NCBI RefSeq assembly: GCF_014838745.1
Contig: NZ_JABUXR010000007.1
Coordinates: 26,958-90,957, forward strand
Direction: 5' to 3'
Length of the DNA stretch: 64,000 nt
Source: Limosilactobacillus urinaemulieris
Lineage (GTDB): Bacteria > Bacillota > Bacilli > Lactobacillales > Lactobacillaceae
The notes below the pieces were generated by a model. That model did not search any database, had not been told where the DNA came from, and saw only the letters and a program-made list of their open reading frames with translations. How positions within the stretch are numbered: the first letter of the stretch is position 1; each line of letters starts with the position of its first letter. A program made the position numbers and the translations under genes. Below are positions 1-7,429 of the stretch, in pieces.

Positions 1-162
1 TAATTGCTTAGCTTGCCAAGTAACGACATCATCTTTACTAACGTGTTTGTAATCTCCAGCCTTTAACGTGTCAATAATTGTGTTAAATATCTGTGATTGC
101 AGTTGTTCGTAAAGGTCGATGATTTTGTTACCGGCTTTTTGGAAATCATCATGTGCAGTCAC
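1..162 (-). CDS. phage minor head protein, N-terminal part
   Basis: The first 54 codons of a gene that runs leftward off the window. A GTG start is set by an AGGAG box about 10 nt upstream, inside the end of the portal gene; the portal stop is 2 nt away, so the two are translationally coupled. The visible piece (DFQKAGNKIIDLYEQL and on) is helical and charged. I do not recognise it by sequence alone; a gene directly after portal in siphophages is normally the SPP1 gp7-like minor head or head-morphogenesis protein. The function is inferred from position. Confidence 0.6.
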   Translation of the reverse strand, partial: MTAHDDFQKAGNKIIDLYEQLQSQIFNTIIDTLKAGDYKHVSKDDVVTWQAKQL

Positions 163-164
163 AA

Positions 165-1655
165 TTAATCAGCTCCTACATCATCATCGCCATCTGGTCC
201 GCGTGTTTCTTCAGCAATGTTAGTCTGTTGGTCACGTTGTTCTTTGAGCGTTTCTTGATACCATTCTTCAGCTTCATCATCACTTAAGCCATAATTACGA
301 ATCAAGAACTGCTTTTTAGGCATTGCCATTGCAGCAGTCGCTTTTAAGTCTTCGTCAAGCTGCTTGTCCTTATCAACGAAAAGCCCATCATCAAAGTAGA
401 TACTAAATTCAGGGTCATTCTTAGCAACATCATACTTGAATAAGCCATTATAATCAGCCAATTCAAGAATGGAGGTACATAACTCCTTGATTGCCTTTTC
501 AACCATTGTCAGGTAGCTTGAACGGGTCTGATAAGTCATTGAATTATCAGAAACAACTTCAGTAGCCGTTTTAAGACCGCTCTCATCGTAACTAAATGTA
601 CCTGCACTCAATCCAATTTGTACTTCAAACTTGCGCAAGGCGTAGTCCATCGCCGATTTAAGCTGTTCAATTCGCATGTCGCTAGTAACATCAGTAATCT
701 TCAAGTCATCCCCATCAAATCCAATATAGGTAGGATCCTCGGGGTCAAAATACGGCTTGTGTACCTCGTCAATCTTAAGCATTTGTTCAGGTACAACAAT
801 CCGACGCTTACCATAACGAACCTCACGGCGCATGGCATCGTTAATCATGTTAATGTCCTTCAGTTCACCCCGTGCATTGTCAACAATACCAACGCCCAAC
901 GGGCTTTCTAAACTGATATTGTTAGCTCCCGGTGTATGAAAGTAAGCAAAAAGCGGACGGTACATCGGACCAAAACTAGTCTGGTCTTGTAAGTCCTCAT
1001 ATATCCGATTGAGTGGTACTCGGTAGCCAATTACCGACTTGTTATCTGAACGGTATAACTCGTTAGTGATTACGTAATTACCCTGTTCGTCCCATTGATG
1101 GAACTCTAACAGTGAATAGTAAATAACCGTATGATTTTCAATGCGCTGGGTCTTGGATACAATCGCACATTCAGGAATGTCATTAGTGTTGCTTCGTAGC
1201 GGGTAAAACTGATCAGCACGAATCCAAGCAATTTTTATCTTGCCGTTATCAACATACGGACGCATAGCAAAGCCACCGGCAACAATTCCTTTTTCAAGAT
1301 TGGTTTCAAACTGATTGTAGAAGTCATTATCAGTAAAGACGCCATCAATATAATCATTAACGGATTCATCGCCAAAGCTGGCCTTAGCTTTTTCATTGAA
1401 AATAATTGAAGCTAATCGTCTAGCAGCCGTCTTGGTCATGTTAACTGTATGCGGTTTTCTTCGATGAATCGACTTACCAACGTGTTCAGTAATGCTGTCG
1501 TAGTCATTACGGTACATGCGAAAATCCTTAGCAATCCGCTTATACTCGCTAACGGGCATGTTAACCCGATTGTCGTCTGTCACGTCAATTAAACTGCCAT
1601 TCATACCGATTTTTGCACCTGCCTTTCTAAATAGGTTTCGTATTCCTTCAAACAC
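165..1655 (-). CDS. phage portal protein
   Basis: Portal subunit of the head vertex, the ring through which DNA is packaged and ejected and to which terminase docks. The 496-residue length, the position directly after the large terminase, and the sequence character fit the SPP1 gp6-like portal family of Gram-positive siphophages. An aromatic and basic N-terminus (residues 1-70) is followed by a mixed core and an acidic C-terminus ending in DDDVGAD. The start has 11 nt between it and the terL stop, so it lies in the same late operon. No disruption is seen. Confidence 0.88.
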   Translation of the reverse strand: MFEGIRNLFRKAGAKIGMNGSLIDVTDDNRVNMPVSEYKRIAKDFRMYRNDYDSITEHVGKSIHRRKPHTVNMTKTAARRLASIIFNEKAKASFGDESVNDYIDGVFTDNDFYNQFETNLEKGIVAGGFAMRPYVDNGKIKIAWIRADQFYPLRSNTNDIPECAIVSKTQRIENHTVIYYSLLEFHQWDEQGNYVITNELYRSDNKSVIGYRVPLNRIYEDLQDQTSFGPMYRPLFAYFHTPGANNISLESPLGVGIVDNARGELKDINMINDAMRREVRYGKRRIVVPEQMLKIDEVHKPYFDPEDPTYIGFDGDDLKITDVTSDMRIEQLKSAMDYALRKFEVQIGLSAGTFSYDESGLKTATEVVSDNSMTYQTRSSYLTMVEKAIKELCTSILELADYNGLFKYDVAKNDPEFSIYFDDGLFVDKDKQLDEDLKATAAMAMPKKQFLIRNYGLSDDEAEEWYQETLKEQRDQQTNIAEETRGPDGDDDVGAD

Positions 1656-1666
1656 AACAACACCCC

Positions 1667-2983
1667 CTAGTATTTAAGTTCAAAGTCCCGCAAGTTATCT
1701 AAGACAAGATACTGAAACGCATCGCATGTGTGGTCATTTTCCTTGATTACACGTGGATTATCAGTCTGTAAAGTATCTTCGTCCCAACGATAATTGCGGG
1801 CTTGCTCAATAAAGATCTGATTTTCAGGAGTATTAAGATAATAAACCCGTCCAGTTGCCAACAAGTTCTGAACGTTGTCAATCATCTTTGTTTTCTCGGT
1901 CTTAGCTACATGGTGATAGTGTTGATTATATTGTTTGTACATTTCATGGTCTAAGGCAAAATCACTTGTAGCACTATCCGCTGATTGCTTGTAAAAGTGC
2001 CGTCCCCATTGTTCGATCCACTTGTTTTCTGCTTCGTGCAAGTCGTGAGCAATATCGGACGGTGCTTTTTTATGCGCTTTACCAGCCGGATCATAGTAAT
2101 AAGTGTTTAACAAGATAATCCGCTTCTTACGGGTTAAAGCAACATTTAGCTCGGTCGTTGCCGATACCTGTTGCCCGCTATCTTGTCCGGTGTAAAGCTC
2201 CATAATATCGTCATCGTCCGGGAATGTTTCCAGTGGGTGGAATAAATCAGCGTTGTATACACTGTTACCCAATCCGATGACTTCGCCTAGGTACAACCAA
2301 CGATAATAGTCGTAATCGTTTTTCTTATACCGCTCAATCAACTTCAACTGTTCTTTGTTGGTAAAGCCCCATTCATCATCAAGATAAGTTGACGTATCAA
2401 CTAAGCAATCAGGATCCTGTCGTTCATCTTCCACCCATTCATTTACCCAGTCATACGGGCTTTTAAGTGGATTGTAAGAATAGTAAACAGTTACATGGTC
2501 AATGAACGGTGGCTTTTGCCGGATAAAGGTAGGGTTTGCTTGGTCAAAGACTTCACGCCCTTTGAAGTTAGCCGCTTCTTCATACCAAACAGCCATAACG
2601 TTACCAACGATGTTTGACTTAAGCTTCATCGGATCATCCCCACCGTAAAAGTAAAAGGTACTTCCCGTTCGCTTATGTACAATCCGCATTGGAGACTTGA
2701 AATATAGAAATTCATCAAACATATTAAGTTGAGTAAACGCCCATTCCATTTGCTTATAGACTGAATCGTGTAAGTAACTAGCATTTTCCCGAATCAATAT
2801 GAAATTCACTTGATGATTAAGCTGAGTTTGCTTTTTTACCATCATGGCAAGCTTTAAGCTAATCACCGATGACTTAAACGAACCACGCCCACCATTGAGA
2901 ATGATATAAGGCTTGTTAGTATTCCACATCTTGTAAAAATGCGGATTAATCATCTTTGACATCTTTATTTTCGGCATGTTCAA
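1667..2983 (-). CDS. terL: terminase large subunit
   Basis: Packaging motor and nuclease that cuts concatemeric phage DNA and pumps it through the portal. It has 438 residues. The ATPase half shows the Walker A-like NGGRGSFKSS near residue 30 and a Walker B region AVWYEEAAN near 130. The C-terminal RNase H-fold nuclease contains acidic positions such as TGQDSG near 265 and a final DHTCDAFQYL. This is the PBSX/Terminase_3 type. It overlaps the small subunit by 38 nt. The first Met is followed by several others (MNMPKIKMSKM), so the exact start is uncertain by up to 9 residues. Confidence 0.92.
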   Translation of the reverse strand: MNMPKIKMSKMINPHFYKMWNTNKPYIILNGGRGSFKSSVISLKLAMMVKKQTQLNHQVNFILIRENASYLHDSVYKQMEWAFTQLNMFDEFLYFKSPMRIVHKRTGSTFYFYGGDDPMKLKSNIVGNVMAVWYEEAANFKGREVFDQANPTFIRQKPPFIDHVTVYYSYNPLKSPYDWVNEWVEDERQDPDCLVDTSTYLDDEWGFTNKEQLKLIERYKKNDYDYYRWLYLGEVIGLGNSVYNADLFHPLETFPDDDDIMELYTGQDSGQQVSATTELNVALTRKKRIILLNTYYYDPAGKAHKKAPSDIAHDLHEAENKWIEQWGRHFYKQSADSATSDFALDHEMYKQYNQHYHHVAKTEKTKMIDNVQNLLATGRVYYLNTPENQIFIEQARNYRWDEDTLQTDNPRVIKENDHTCDAFQYLVLDNLRDFELKY

Positions 2984-3434
2984 TCGCTCCTATATCGTCA
3001 ATAATGGTCGTTGATTCCTTTAATGCTCCGGCTTCACTGTTGCCTTCCAATGCCTTAGCTCGGGCATTGCTAATACGAGTATCGGCTTTAAGCTTTTCTA
3101 CACGAGCAACAGCCAGTTTACGTTCTTCTGGTGATAGTTCACTGTCGTTATATTTATCTCGCCAATTATTTTTCAACCAGAAAATCATGGCGGTGGTATT
3201 ACCATTTATAGCTTTTTGAAACAATTTCCGCTCAACAGCATAATTAGCCGAATCGTGACCTATTTTTAAAGCCTGTCTAATCTGTACAAATCGCTGTTTC
3301 CATTTATTCAGCGTGTTAACACTAATTCCCATATTTCCGGCTATTTGCTTATCAGTCAGACCGTTTCTTTTCCAGCCCTCAAGTAAAACCAGATTCTCAC
3401 TCTCTAGCCACTTTTGGTATCTTCCCTTAGCCAT
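2946..3434 (-). CDS. terS: terminase small subunit
   Basis: DNA-recognition subunit of terminase. The N-terminal third carries a helix-turn-helix (GLTDKQIAGNMGISVNTLNKW, about residues 25-45), preceded by a basic stretch. The rest is an oligomerisation and linker region with many helical charged residues. The 162-residue length and overlap with terL are typical. A minus-strand hairpin with a T-run lies directly upstream (3463-3492), so transcription entering this gene must pass a terminator-like structure. Confidence 0.88.
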   Translation of the reverse strand: MAKGRYQKWLESENLVLLEGWKRNGLTDKQIAGNMGISVNTLNKWKQRFVQIRQALKIGHDSANYAVERKLFQKAINGNTTAMIFWLKNNWRDKYNDSELSPEERKLAVARVEKLKADTRISNARAKALEGNSEAGALKESTTIIDDIGAIEHAENKDVKDD

Positions 3435-3462
3435 TGCAAGTAATGCTCACCGCCTTTCACGC

Positions 3463-3492
3463 AAAAATAAAAAGACTAGCGGCTAACTAGTC
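3463..3492 (-). terminator. hairpin with T-run before terS
   Basis: On the minus strand, GACTAG and CTAGTC (3474-3479 and 3487-3492) pair around a 7-nt loop and are followed by TTTTTATTTTT. The structure overlaps the stop codon of the methyltransferase gene. It looks like an intrinsic terminator sitting between two late genes that are presumably cotranscribed. Confidence 0.6.
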
Positions 3493-4125
3493 CTCAATCA
3501 ATTCAGCTTTCTTACCGGTGAAATCCTCCCACCGTTTAATAATGACATCAACATACTTCGGATCATATTCCATAACGCAAGCGTTACGTCCATCTTGCTC
3601 ACAAGCCATGATAGTTGTGCCACTACCACCAAATAAATCTAGTACCACGTCACCCGACTTGGTACTGTTCTTAATCTGGTAGTCAAATAAGGCTACTGGC
3701 TTCATCGTTGGGTGTAAATCTGCACGTTGTGGTTTATCAAAATGCATAACAGTTGTTTGCTTCCGGTCAGAGTACCATGAATGACTACCGCCCTCGACCC
3801 ATCCATATAAACAAGGTTCATGCTTCCATTGATAATCTTGACGACCCATAACCAAATTATTCTTTTCCCAGATTAGATTTTCACGAACACTTAATCCAGA
3901 ATTATTAGCAGCATTAGTAAAATTAACCACTTCAGAGCTAGAGTACCAAATATAAAATGATGCTCCCTGCTTCAAATTATCCTCAGCAGCCTTGAACGCA
4001 TCAAACAGGAACCTGTAAAACTTGTCGTCCTCCTGACGATCATTTTTAATTGTCATCTTAGATGATTGTTTTCCTTCATACCCAACGTTATATGGTGGAT
4101 CCGTTAATAGCAGGTCACATTGCAC
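3487..4125 (-). CDS. DNA methyltransferase domain (3' half of a split ParB-MTase gene)
   Basis: Amino-methyltransferase domain of the N6-adenine/N4-cytosine type. The catalytic TDPPYNVGYEG lies at the very N-terminus and the SAM-binding motif DLFGGSGTTIMACE near residue 165; this motif order is the beta class. The open frame begins with a GTG that is internal to the G9 tract at 4125-4133, with no proper ribosome site of its own. Removing one G joins it in frame to the ParB-like part upstream, giving KLVGGVQCDLLLTDPPY, the usual continuous reading of this phage enzyme. As it stands the methylase half should be translated poorly or not at all. Confidence 0.85.
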   Translation of the reverse strand: MQCDLLLTDPPYNVGYEGKQSSKMTIKNDRQEDDKFYRFLFDAFKAAEDNLKQGASFYIWYSSSEVVNFTNAANNSGLSVRENLIWEKNNLVMGRQDYQWKHEPCLYGWVEGGSHSWYSDRKQTTVMHFDKPQRADLHPTMKPVALFDYQIKNSTKSGDVVLDLFGGSGTTIMACEQDGRNACVMEYDPKYVDVIIKRWEDFTGKKAELIED

Positions 4126-4648
4126 CCCCCCCCACTAATTTTTTGACCATTTCGGGATTGGTACTATCGCCACACATTAAACGGTGTCGTCCTAGCTGGT
4201 AGATTTGACCTAATTTCGATTTAGGTTCTTCTGGAACTTCTTCATCAAAATCATCTTCTTGGACTTCTTCATCATCTTCGGGGATGTCTAAATCAAAGCC
4301 GAAGTCGCTCATATCAATGTCCGCAATATCTCCCAACTCATCGTCAAGCAGGCTCATATCCCAATCGGTTAATTCACCCGTCTTGTTATCAGCTAGTCGA
4401 TAGGCTTTAACTTGTTCTGGAGAGAGGTTACTAGCAACTACAACCGGGATTTTATCCATCCCCAGCTTCTTGGCCGCTTTGTATCTGGTGTGACCCACAA
4501 TGATTACATTATCTTTATCCACCACGATAGGTTGTTGCCAACCAAACTGCTTAATTGAGTTAGCCACTGCTTCAACCCCATCATCATTGTTACGTGGGTT
4601 ATTAGGATAAGGTTTAACCTCATCAATCTTCATGCTTTGAACTTGCAT
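4115..4648 (-). CDS. ParB/Srx-like domain (5' half of a split ParB-MTase gene)
   Basis: The N-terminal part is a ParB-like nuclease/partition fold: NNPRNNDDGVEAVANSIK, then GWQQPIVVDKDNVIIVGHTR, with the GHTR box at about residues 52-55. An acidic linker (EDDEEVQEDDFDEE, near 130) leads to YQLGRHRLMCGDSTN, the standard entry into a fused DNA methylase. The frame then runs into VGGGAM and a stop because of the G9 tract. The intact family protein is about 400 residues, so this is half of one gene. The first codons overlap the preceding membrane-protein gene by 26 nt. Confidence 0.82.
   Translation of the reverse strand: MQVQSMKIDEVKPYPNNPRNNDDGVEAVANSIKQFGWQQPIVVDKDNVIIVGHTRYKAAKKLGMDKIPVVVASNLSPEQVKAYRLADNKTGELTDWDMSLLDDELGDIADIDMSDFGFDLDIPEDDEEVQEDDFDEEVPEEPKSKLGQIYQLGRHRLMCGDSTNPEMVKKLVGGGAM
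4125..4133 (-). repeat. G9 homopolymer at the ParB-methylase joint
   Basis: Nine consecutive C on the plus strand (G9 in the mRNA). A tract of eight would keep one continuous frame through both domains. Tracts of this kind slip during replication and are a common basis for phase variation; they are also the commonest place for sequencing error. Confidence 0.9.
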
Positions 4649-4856
4649 TTTTCAGTCCCCTTTTCTTGATAAGAAATTGAAAGAATCCTGCTAACCAAAA
4701 GATAGCAATTACAATCCATGCTAATAGCAGAATTACTGCACCAGTTCCCCAATAAATAATTGCTGGACTAAACACTAACCACCATGACCAACTAATTGCT
4801 TTTGCTAGTTTTGCTCCGGTGAACATTGCTGTAAGAATTATCACTAGCCATTTCAT
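4623..4856 (-). CDS. small membrane protein, unknown function
   Basis: 77 residues with two hydrophobic segments: residues 1-22, and a long one about 28-65 that contains WSWWLVFSPAIIYW and ILLLAWIVIAIFWL. A basic, polar tail ends in KNASSKHED. It overlaps the next gene (ParB-like) at its 3' end and a possible small ORF at its 5' end, so it sits tightly in the late operon. I do not recognise a family. Confidence 0.6.
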   Translation of the reverse strand: MKWLVIILTAMFTGAKLAKAISWSWWLVFSPAIIYWGTGAVILLLAWIVIAIFWLAGFFQFLIKKRGLKNASSKHED

Positions 4857-4962
4857 TACGCTTTCTCGCCCTTTTCTTTTGCTTTCTATGCCGTTCAGTG
4901 TGGTTTAGCATGTACAACTCTGCACCACTGCTGACCGTGCCCCAATTCTTATAATGTTTCAT
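4792..4962 (-). CDS. possible 56-residue basic peptide
   Basis: An ATG 2 nt after the stop of the upstream gene opens a 56-codon frame. It reads KHYKNWGTVSSGAELYMLN and then an Arg/Lys-rich stretch (RHRKQKKRARKR). It overlaps the membrane-protein gene by 65 nt in another frame, and only a weak GGAAG precedes it. The first 35 residues look coding and fill the gap between genes; the overlapping tail may be fortuitous. Confidence 0.4.
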   Translation of the reverse strand: MKHYKNWGTVSSGAELYMLNHTERHRKQKKRARKRNEMASDNSYSNVHRSKTSKSN

Positions 4963-4964
4963 TG

Positions 4965-5408
4965 CTAAGCTTCCCAGAAAATCCGTTCATTCAGGATATG
5001 CTTGTAAGTCTTCATGGCACTCTTTTGTGCCTTAAGCAGTTCTTGGTCATATTTATCCAAGTTATGAAAATCATCACTTTTCATGAATTTCTTTAATTTA
5101 CTGATTTTCAATCCTAAATCATCACGTTCTTTAACTAATTTCAAATTATGCTCACTCATATTTTTCACTCCCAAATAAAGACGTCCTAAAATTCCATGAT
5201 CAAAGAAATGCAGGCTATATGGTAAATACCATTTCTGCTTTGTAATATCGTAAAGAGCCTTTTTACATGCAATATCATAAGGATTACTTACAGGATTGCC
5301 TTTAATATCAAAGAACTGCATACTTGGAATATCCGCACCGCTGTATGTAAAAGTGTGATATGTTTTACCATTTTCAAGTTCGACGAAAAGAATTTCGCTG
5401 CCTGCCAT
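4965..5408 (-). CDS. hypothetical phage protein
   Basis: 147 residues from the ATG at 5408, chosen because a clean GGAGG lies 7 nt upstream; the Met six codons earlier has no such site. The N-terminal half is beta-rich (SEILFVELENGKTYHTFTY); the C-terminal third is a charged helical region (KLVKERDDLGLKISKLKKFM) suggesting a coiled coil. I do not recognise the family. A terminator-like hairpin lies immediately upstream. Confidence 0.6.
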   Translation of the reverse strand: MAGSEILFVELENGKTYHTFTYSGADIPSMQFFDIKGNPVSNPYDIACKKALYDITKQKWYLPYSLHFFDHGILGRLYLGVKNMSEHNLKLVKERDDLGLKISKLKKFMKSDDFHNLDKYDQELLKAQKSAMKTYKHILNERIFWEA

Positions 5409-5426
5409 ATGTATTCCTCCAAACAA

Positions 5427-5449
5427 AAAAGCCAGCGCTAGGCTGACTC
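5427..5449 (-). terminator. hairpin with T6 upstream of the 147-residue gene
   Basis: Minus strand: AGCC and GGCT arms around a self-complementary TAGCGCT centre, then six T. The ribosome-binding site of the following gene starts within about 10 nt, so the hairpin is in its leader. Confidence 0.5.
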
Positions 5450-5452
5450 TGT

Positions 5453-6073
5453 TTAATAATTAATTTCTTTTGTGAAATCTACTAACGAATCGTAGTAGTT
5501 CTGATACTCTTGCTTATTTTTAGCATTCTGTATGCCATCAACGGCTTTCTTCAATGTTTCAAAATGGATAATCTTATTTCCACCCGAAAACTCGGCTATG
5601 TCATTTTCTTCTAACTGCAAATTTCTAAATTTTACAATGAATCCTCTAATTATTGAATTTTGAGCAATAGTTAGATCCTTTTCTAACTCTTCGTCATGTA
5701 AAGCCAATCTCTTCTTGGCTCTTAAAAGATTATGATAGACATCAATTTTTTGTACTGGTGTTAATCCTTGCCAAGAATTATCGTCATAACTTAGCGAAAG
5801 TAGCATAGCTTTTATTATATCCAAGCCTAGTTCTTTAACAGTAGCCGTATCTTCACTTAATTCTTTCATTTTCAATGAAACACCTCCACTGCCTATAAAC
5901 AGTTCTCTAATATTTGAGTTGAATACAAATATTACTACAGCAATTGATAGCACACCAAAAATACCTTTAGTCTGCCAATTTTGTTTCCAAACATAATATT
6001 GTGGCACGAACAAGATAGCAATTATCAATAATTTTGCTAACCAGTTCAACCAGTTTTCTTTTATAAATTTCAT
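5453..6073 (-). CDS. membrane-anchored phage protein, unknown function
   Basis: Two hydrophobic segments near the N-terminus (WLAKLLIIAILFVPQYYVW and GIFGVLSIAVVIFVFNS) are followed by about 150 residues of soluble, helical sequence. The start at 6073 is preferred because GGTGA lies about 6 nt upstream; an ATG at 6094 would add seven residues (MMLSVMY) but sits right on the T-run of a hairpin. The gene is the first protein gene after the tRNA/structured-RNA block of the late transcript. No family recognised. Confidence 0.6.
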   Translation of the reverse strand: MKFIKENWLNWLAKLLIIAILFVPQYYVWKQNWQTKGIFGVLSIAVVIFVFNSNIRELFIGSGGVSLKMKELSEDTATVKELGLDIIKAMLLSLSYDDNSWQGLTPVQKIDVYHNLLRAKKRLALHDEELEKDLTIAQNSIIRGFIVKFRNLQLEENDIAEFSGGNKIIHFETLKKAVDGIQNAKNKQEYQNYYDSLVDFTKEINY

Positions 6074-6096
6074 ATACATCACCGATAACATCATAC

Positions 6097-6122
6097 AAAA
6101 AGCCCAGTCATTTGACTAGGCT
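6097..6122 (-). terminator. intrinsic-terminator-like hairpin after the RNA block
   Basis: Minus strand: AGCC(T)AGTCA pairs with TGACT(G)GGCT around a 2-nt loop, followed by T5. It separates the tRNA/structured-RNA block from the late protein genes, so RNA made from the late promoter could be released here unless antiterminated. Confidence 0.6.
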
Positions 6123-6293
6123 TGGGTGATATATATGTGTGCCCGGCTTTCCACACCGGACACGCTCCAGCAAACGTTTTGCATTCACACCAATATATGA
6201 TTATCAATATATTTTGTGTACTTGCTGAAGCTCGTAAGCAATTGAGTTGACGTGTCTAAAAATATAGTAGTTATTCTTAATGATTGCTTACTA
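6123..6293. other. non-coding stretch between hairpin and first tRNA-like unit
   Basis: No credible coding frame. It contains a GC-rich inverted repeat GTGTGCCCGG / CCGGACAC at about 6137-6163, and AT-rich sequence. It is probably part of the late leader RNA. Confidence 0.5.
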
Positions 6294-6391
6294 TGCCAAG
6301 AGCCGGAGTTGAACCGAGCTTCATGCATAATTGGAATAAAAATCACTATCATTAAGAACTCCCAATTAAGCTCTAACCGTAGAACGTTGGC
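6294..6391 (-). tRNA. degenerate tRNA-like unit
   Basis: 5' GCCAA pairs with 3' TTGGC, with an A after the acceptor. A T-arm-like CTCGG-TTCAACT-CCGGC has four pairs, and a D-arm-like hairpin TCTA-CGGT-TAGA is present. The centre is abnormal: a 7-bp helix TAATTGG/CCAATTA encloses 27 nt, and I cannot place a normal 7-nt anticodon loop. Length 98. It may be a decayed tRNA, or a tRNA-like fold. Isotype not assignable. Confidence 0.4.
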
Positions 6392-6477
6392 TAGTTTTTG
6401 GTAAGTCGTTTCGGACTTACGACTAGGATTCCACACCTAATCGCCTCTGTTAAAATAACTCGCCCTGAATAGGGCAA
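6392..6477. other. spacer with two small hairpins
   Basis: GTAAGTC/GACTTAC (6401-6407 and 6414-6420) and GCCCT/AGGGC (about 6462-6475) form short perfect stems between the tRNA-like units. They could be processing spacers of a tRNA precursor. Confidence 0.45.
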
Positions 6478-6564
6478 TGCTAGAGGATGGAGTCGAACCA
6501 CCGCTGTGCGCAAGTAGGATGAATCGTAACTAAAAACTACCTGTGCCCTGCCGAGGACCATAGC
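6478..6564 (-). tRNA. tRNA-like unit with long variable region
   Basis: Acceptor GCTATGG pairs with CTCTAGC (one mismatch, one GT), with discriminator A. The T arm is GGTGG-TTCGACT-CCATC, and the D arm resembles GTCC-TCGGCA-GGGC. A stem GTAG/TTAC encloses TTTTTAG, which would give anticodon TTT, but the fifth pair is missing. About 22 nt lie between the anticodon stem and T stem, as in class II tRNAs. The fold is imperfect and the isotype uncertain. Confidence 0.5.
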
Positions 6565-6627
6565 ACGAAGCACTGTTAAACATTAAAAGAGGAGGCTTAA
6601 CATCTCCTTTAATTTATTGTGCTTCAA

Positions 6628-6700
6628 CACGGGAACCAGGGCTTGAACCTGGATAAACGGCTTTGGGGGCCGCACGTCTAGCCAATTGACTTATCCCCGT
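6628..6700 (-). tRNA. tRNA-Trp (CCA)
   Basis: 73 nt with a 7-bp acceptor (ACGGGGA with TTCCCGT), perfect T arm CAGG-TTCAAGC-CCTGG extended by one pair, D-arm GTC/GAC, and anticodon stem GCGGC/GCCGT. The loop is CCCCAAA, so the anticodon is CCA. First base A and discriminator G73 match bacterial tRNA-Trp. Position 33 is C instead of the near-universal U, which is odd and may affect decoding. Confidence 0.75.
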
Positions 6701-6850
6701 AGGTAGTGCTTATAAGAAGGTCAAAGAACTTAGCACTACAAGACGAATAACGGGCGCCATTCCCACTAGGCATTACTGGACGCCATTCACATCATCTAAG
6801 TTGTTGCGTACTTTACTGAACTCGTGTAATGCTCCGAGTGTACGCTTCAA
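6701..6850. other. non-coding spacer with inverted and direct repeats
   Basis: GTAGTGCT / AGCACTAC (about 6702-6709 and 6732-6739) form an 8-bp stem. CGCCATTC occurs twice, near 6755 and 6780. No coding frame is supported. Confidence 0.45.
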
Positions 6851-6923
6851 TGCTGATGGACGGAATCGAACCGCCGTGTTACCAATTCAATGGAATACTT
6901 GCCAACCACTGGCCCACATCAGC
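6851..6923 (-). tRNA. tRNA-like unit, anticodon arm irregular
   Basis: 73 nt. The acceptor GCTGATG/CATCAGC is perfect, discriminator A, T arm GGCGG-TTCGATT-CCGTC good, and D arm GCC/GGC present. The anticodon arm is poor: CCA/TGG encloses TTGAAT, giving a loop that is too short or mismatched. The possible anticodon is TGA or GAA depending on alignment. It may be functional with an unusual arm, or it may have decayed. Confidence 0.5.
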
Positions 6924-6924
6924 G

Positions 6925-7425
6925 TAAACTTACGTAAGGAGTTGTCCCCCTTGCCGCAAGTATAATGTGCACTCGTTAAGCCGTTGAAGTTGAGTGCGAA
7001 CTTCTTTCGTTGTAATTTCAACGTGGTTGCCGTGAGACTAGCAGAGCCGGCTATTCAGAACTGTAAATTTTTATTAAGGAGTAATAACCCAATTAGCACA
7101 TAGATTCAAAGGGAATTCATCTCTAAAGCCAAACCGCTGTCATTATAGAATCGAGGTAAATTTGTAAAGTTGGTACATGCTAGTCTCAACGTGGATTATG
7201 GAACTTGCATCCATCTCCGGCTTGGTTACCGTTCCACACACTTAACAGAGAGAATCCTGAGTTGCTGGTAGTAACTCGTCTACTCCTCTGCCAGAGTCAA
7301 TAAAGTCGTATTATTAAGCAGTTTAAGGACGTGAATGCTGAAGTCATTCGTGCTCGGGTCCAGGGTTTCATCGTGAACCTTTTTCAATTCTCGATGTTAA
7401 TAGAATAACCCCGTTTTCCGTGTTG
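6925..7425 (-). ncRNA. highly structured non-coding RNA candidate in the phage late leader
   Basis: About 500 nt with no coding frame, between the late regulator gene and the tRNA units, on the late strand. Many perfect local stems are visible on the minus strand: GAATG/CATTC nested in GGAC/GTCC, CTCT/AGAG, GAGTT/AACTC, ATGGA/TCCAT, CGTTG/CAACG, GCACTC/GAGTGC. A long-range 10-bp pairing joins 7178-7187 to 7034-7043, and AGCCGG (7217-7222) can pair with CCGGCT (7045-7050). These two long helices cross, i.e. a pseudoknot. Large ornate RNAs of the GOLLD and ROOL classes occur at this place, beside tRNAs, in Lactobacillales phages. The class is inferred, not shown. Confidence 0.55.
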
Positions 7426-7429
7426 TGCC

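Noticed and set aside
6185-6573. Two open frames of 60-83 codons in the tRNA region
   Set aside because: They run across tRNA-like units, have no ribosome sites and no protein-like composition.
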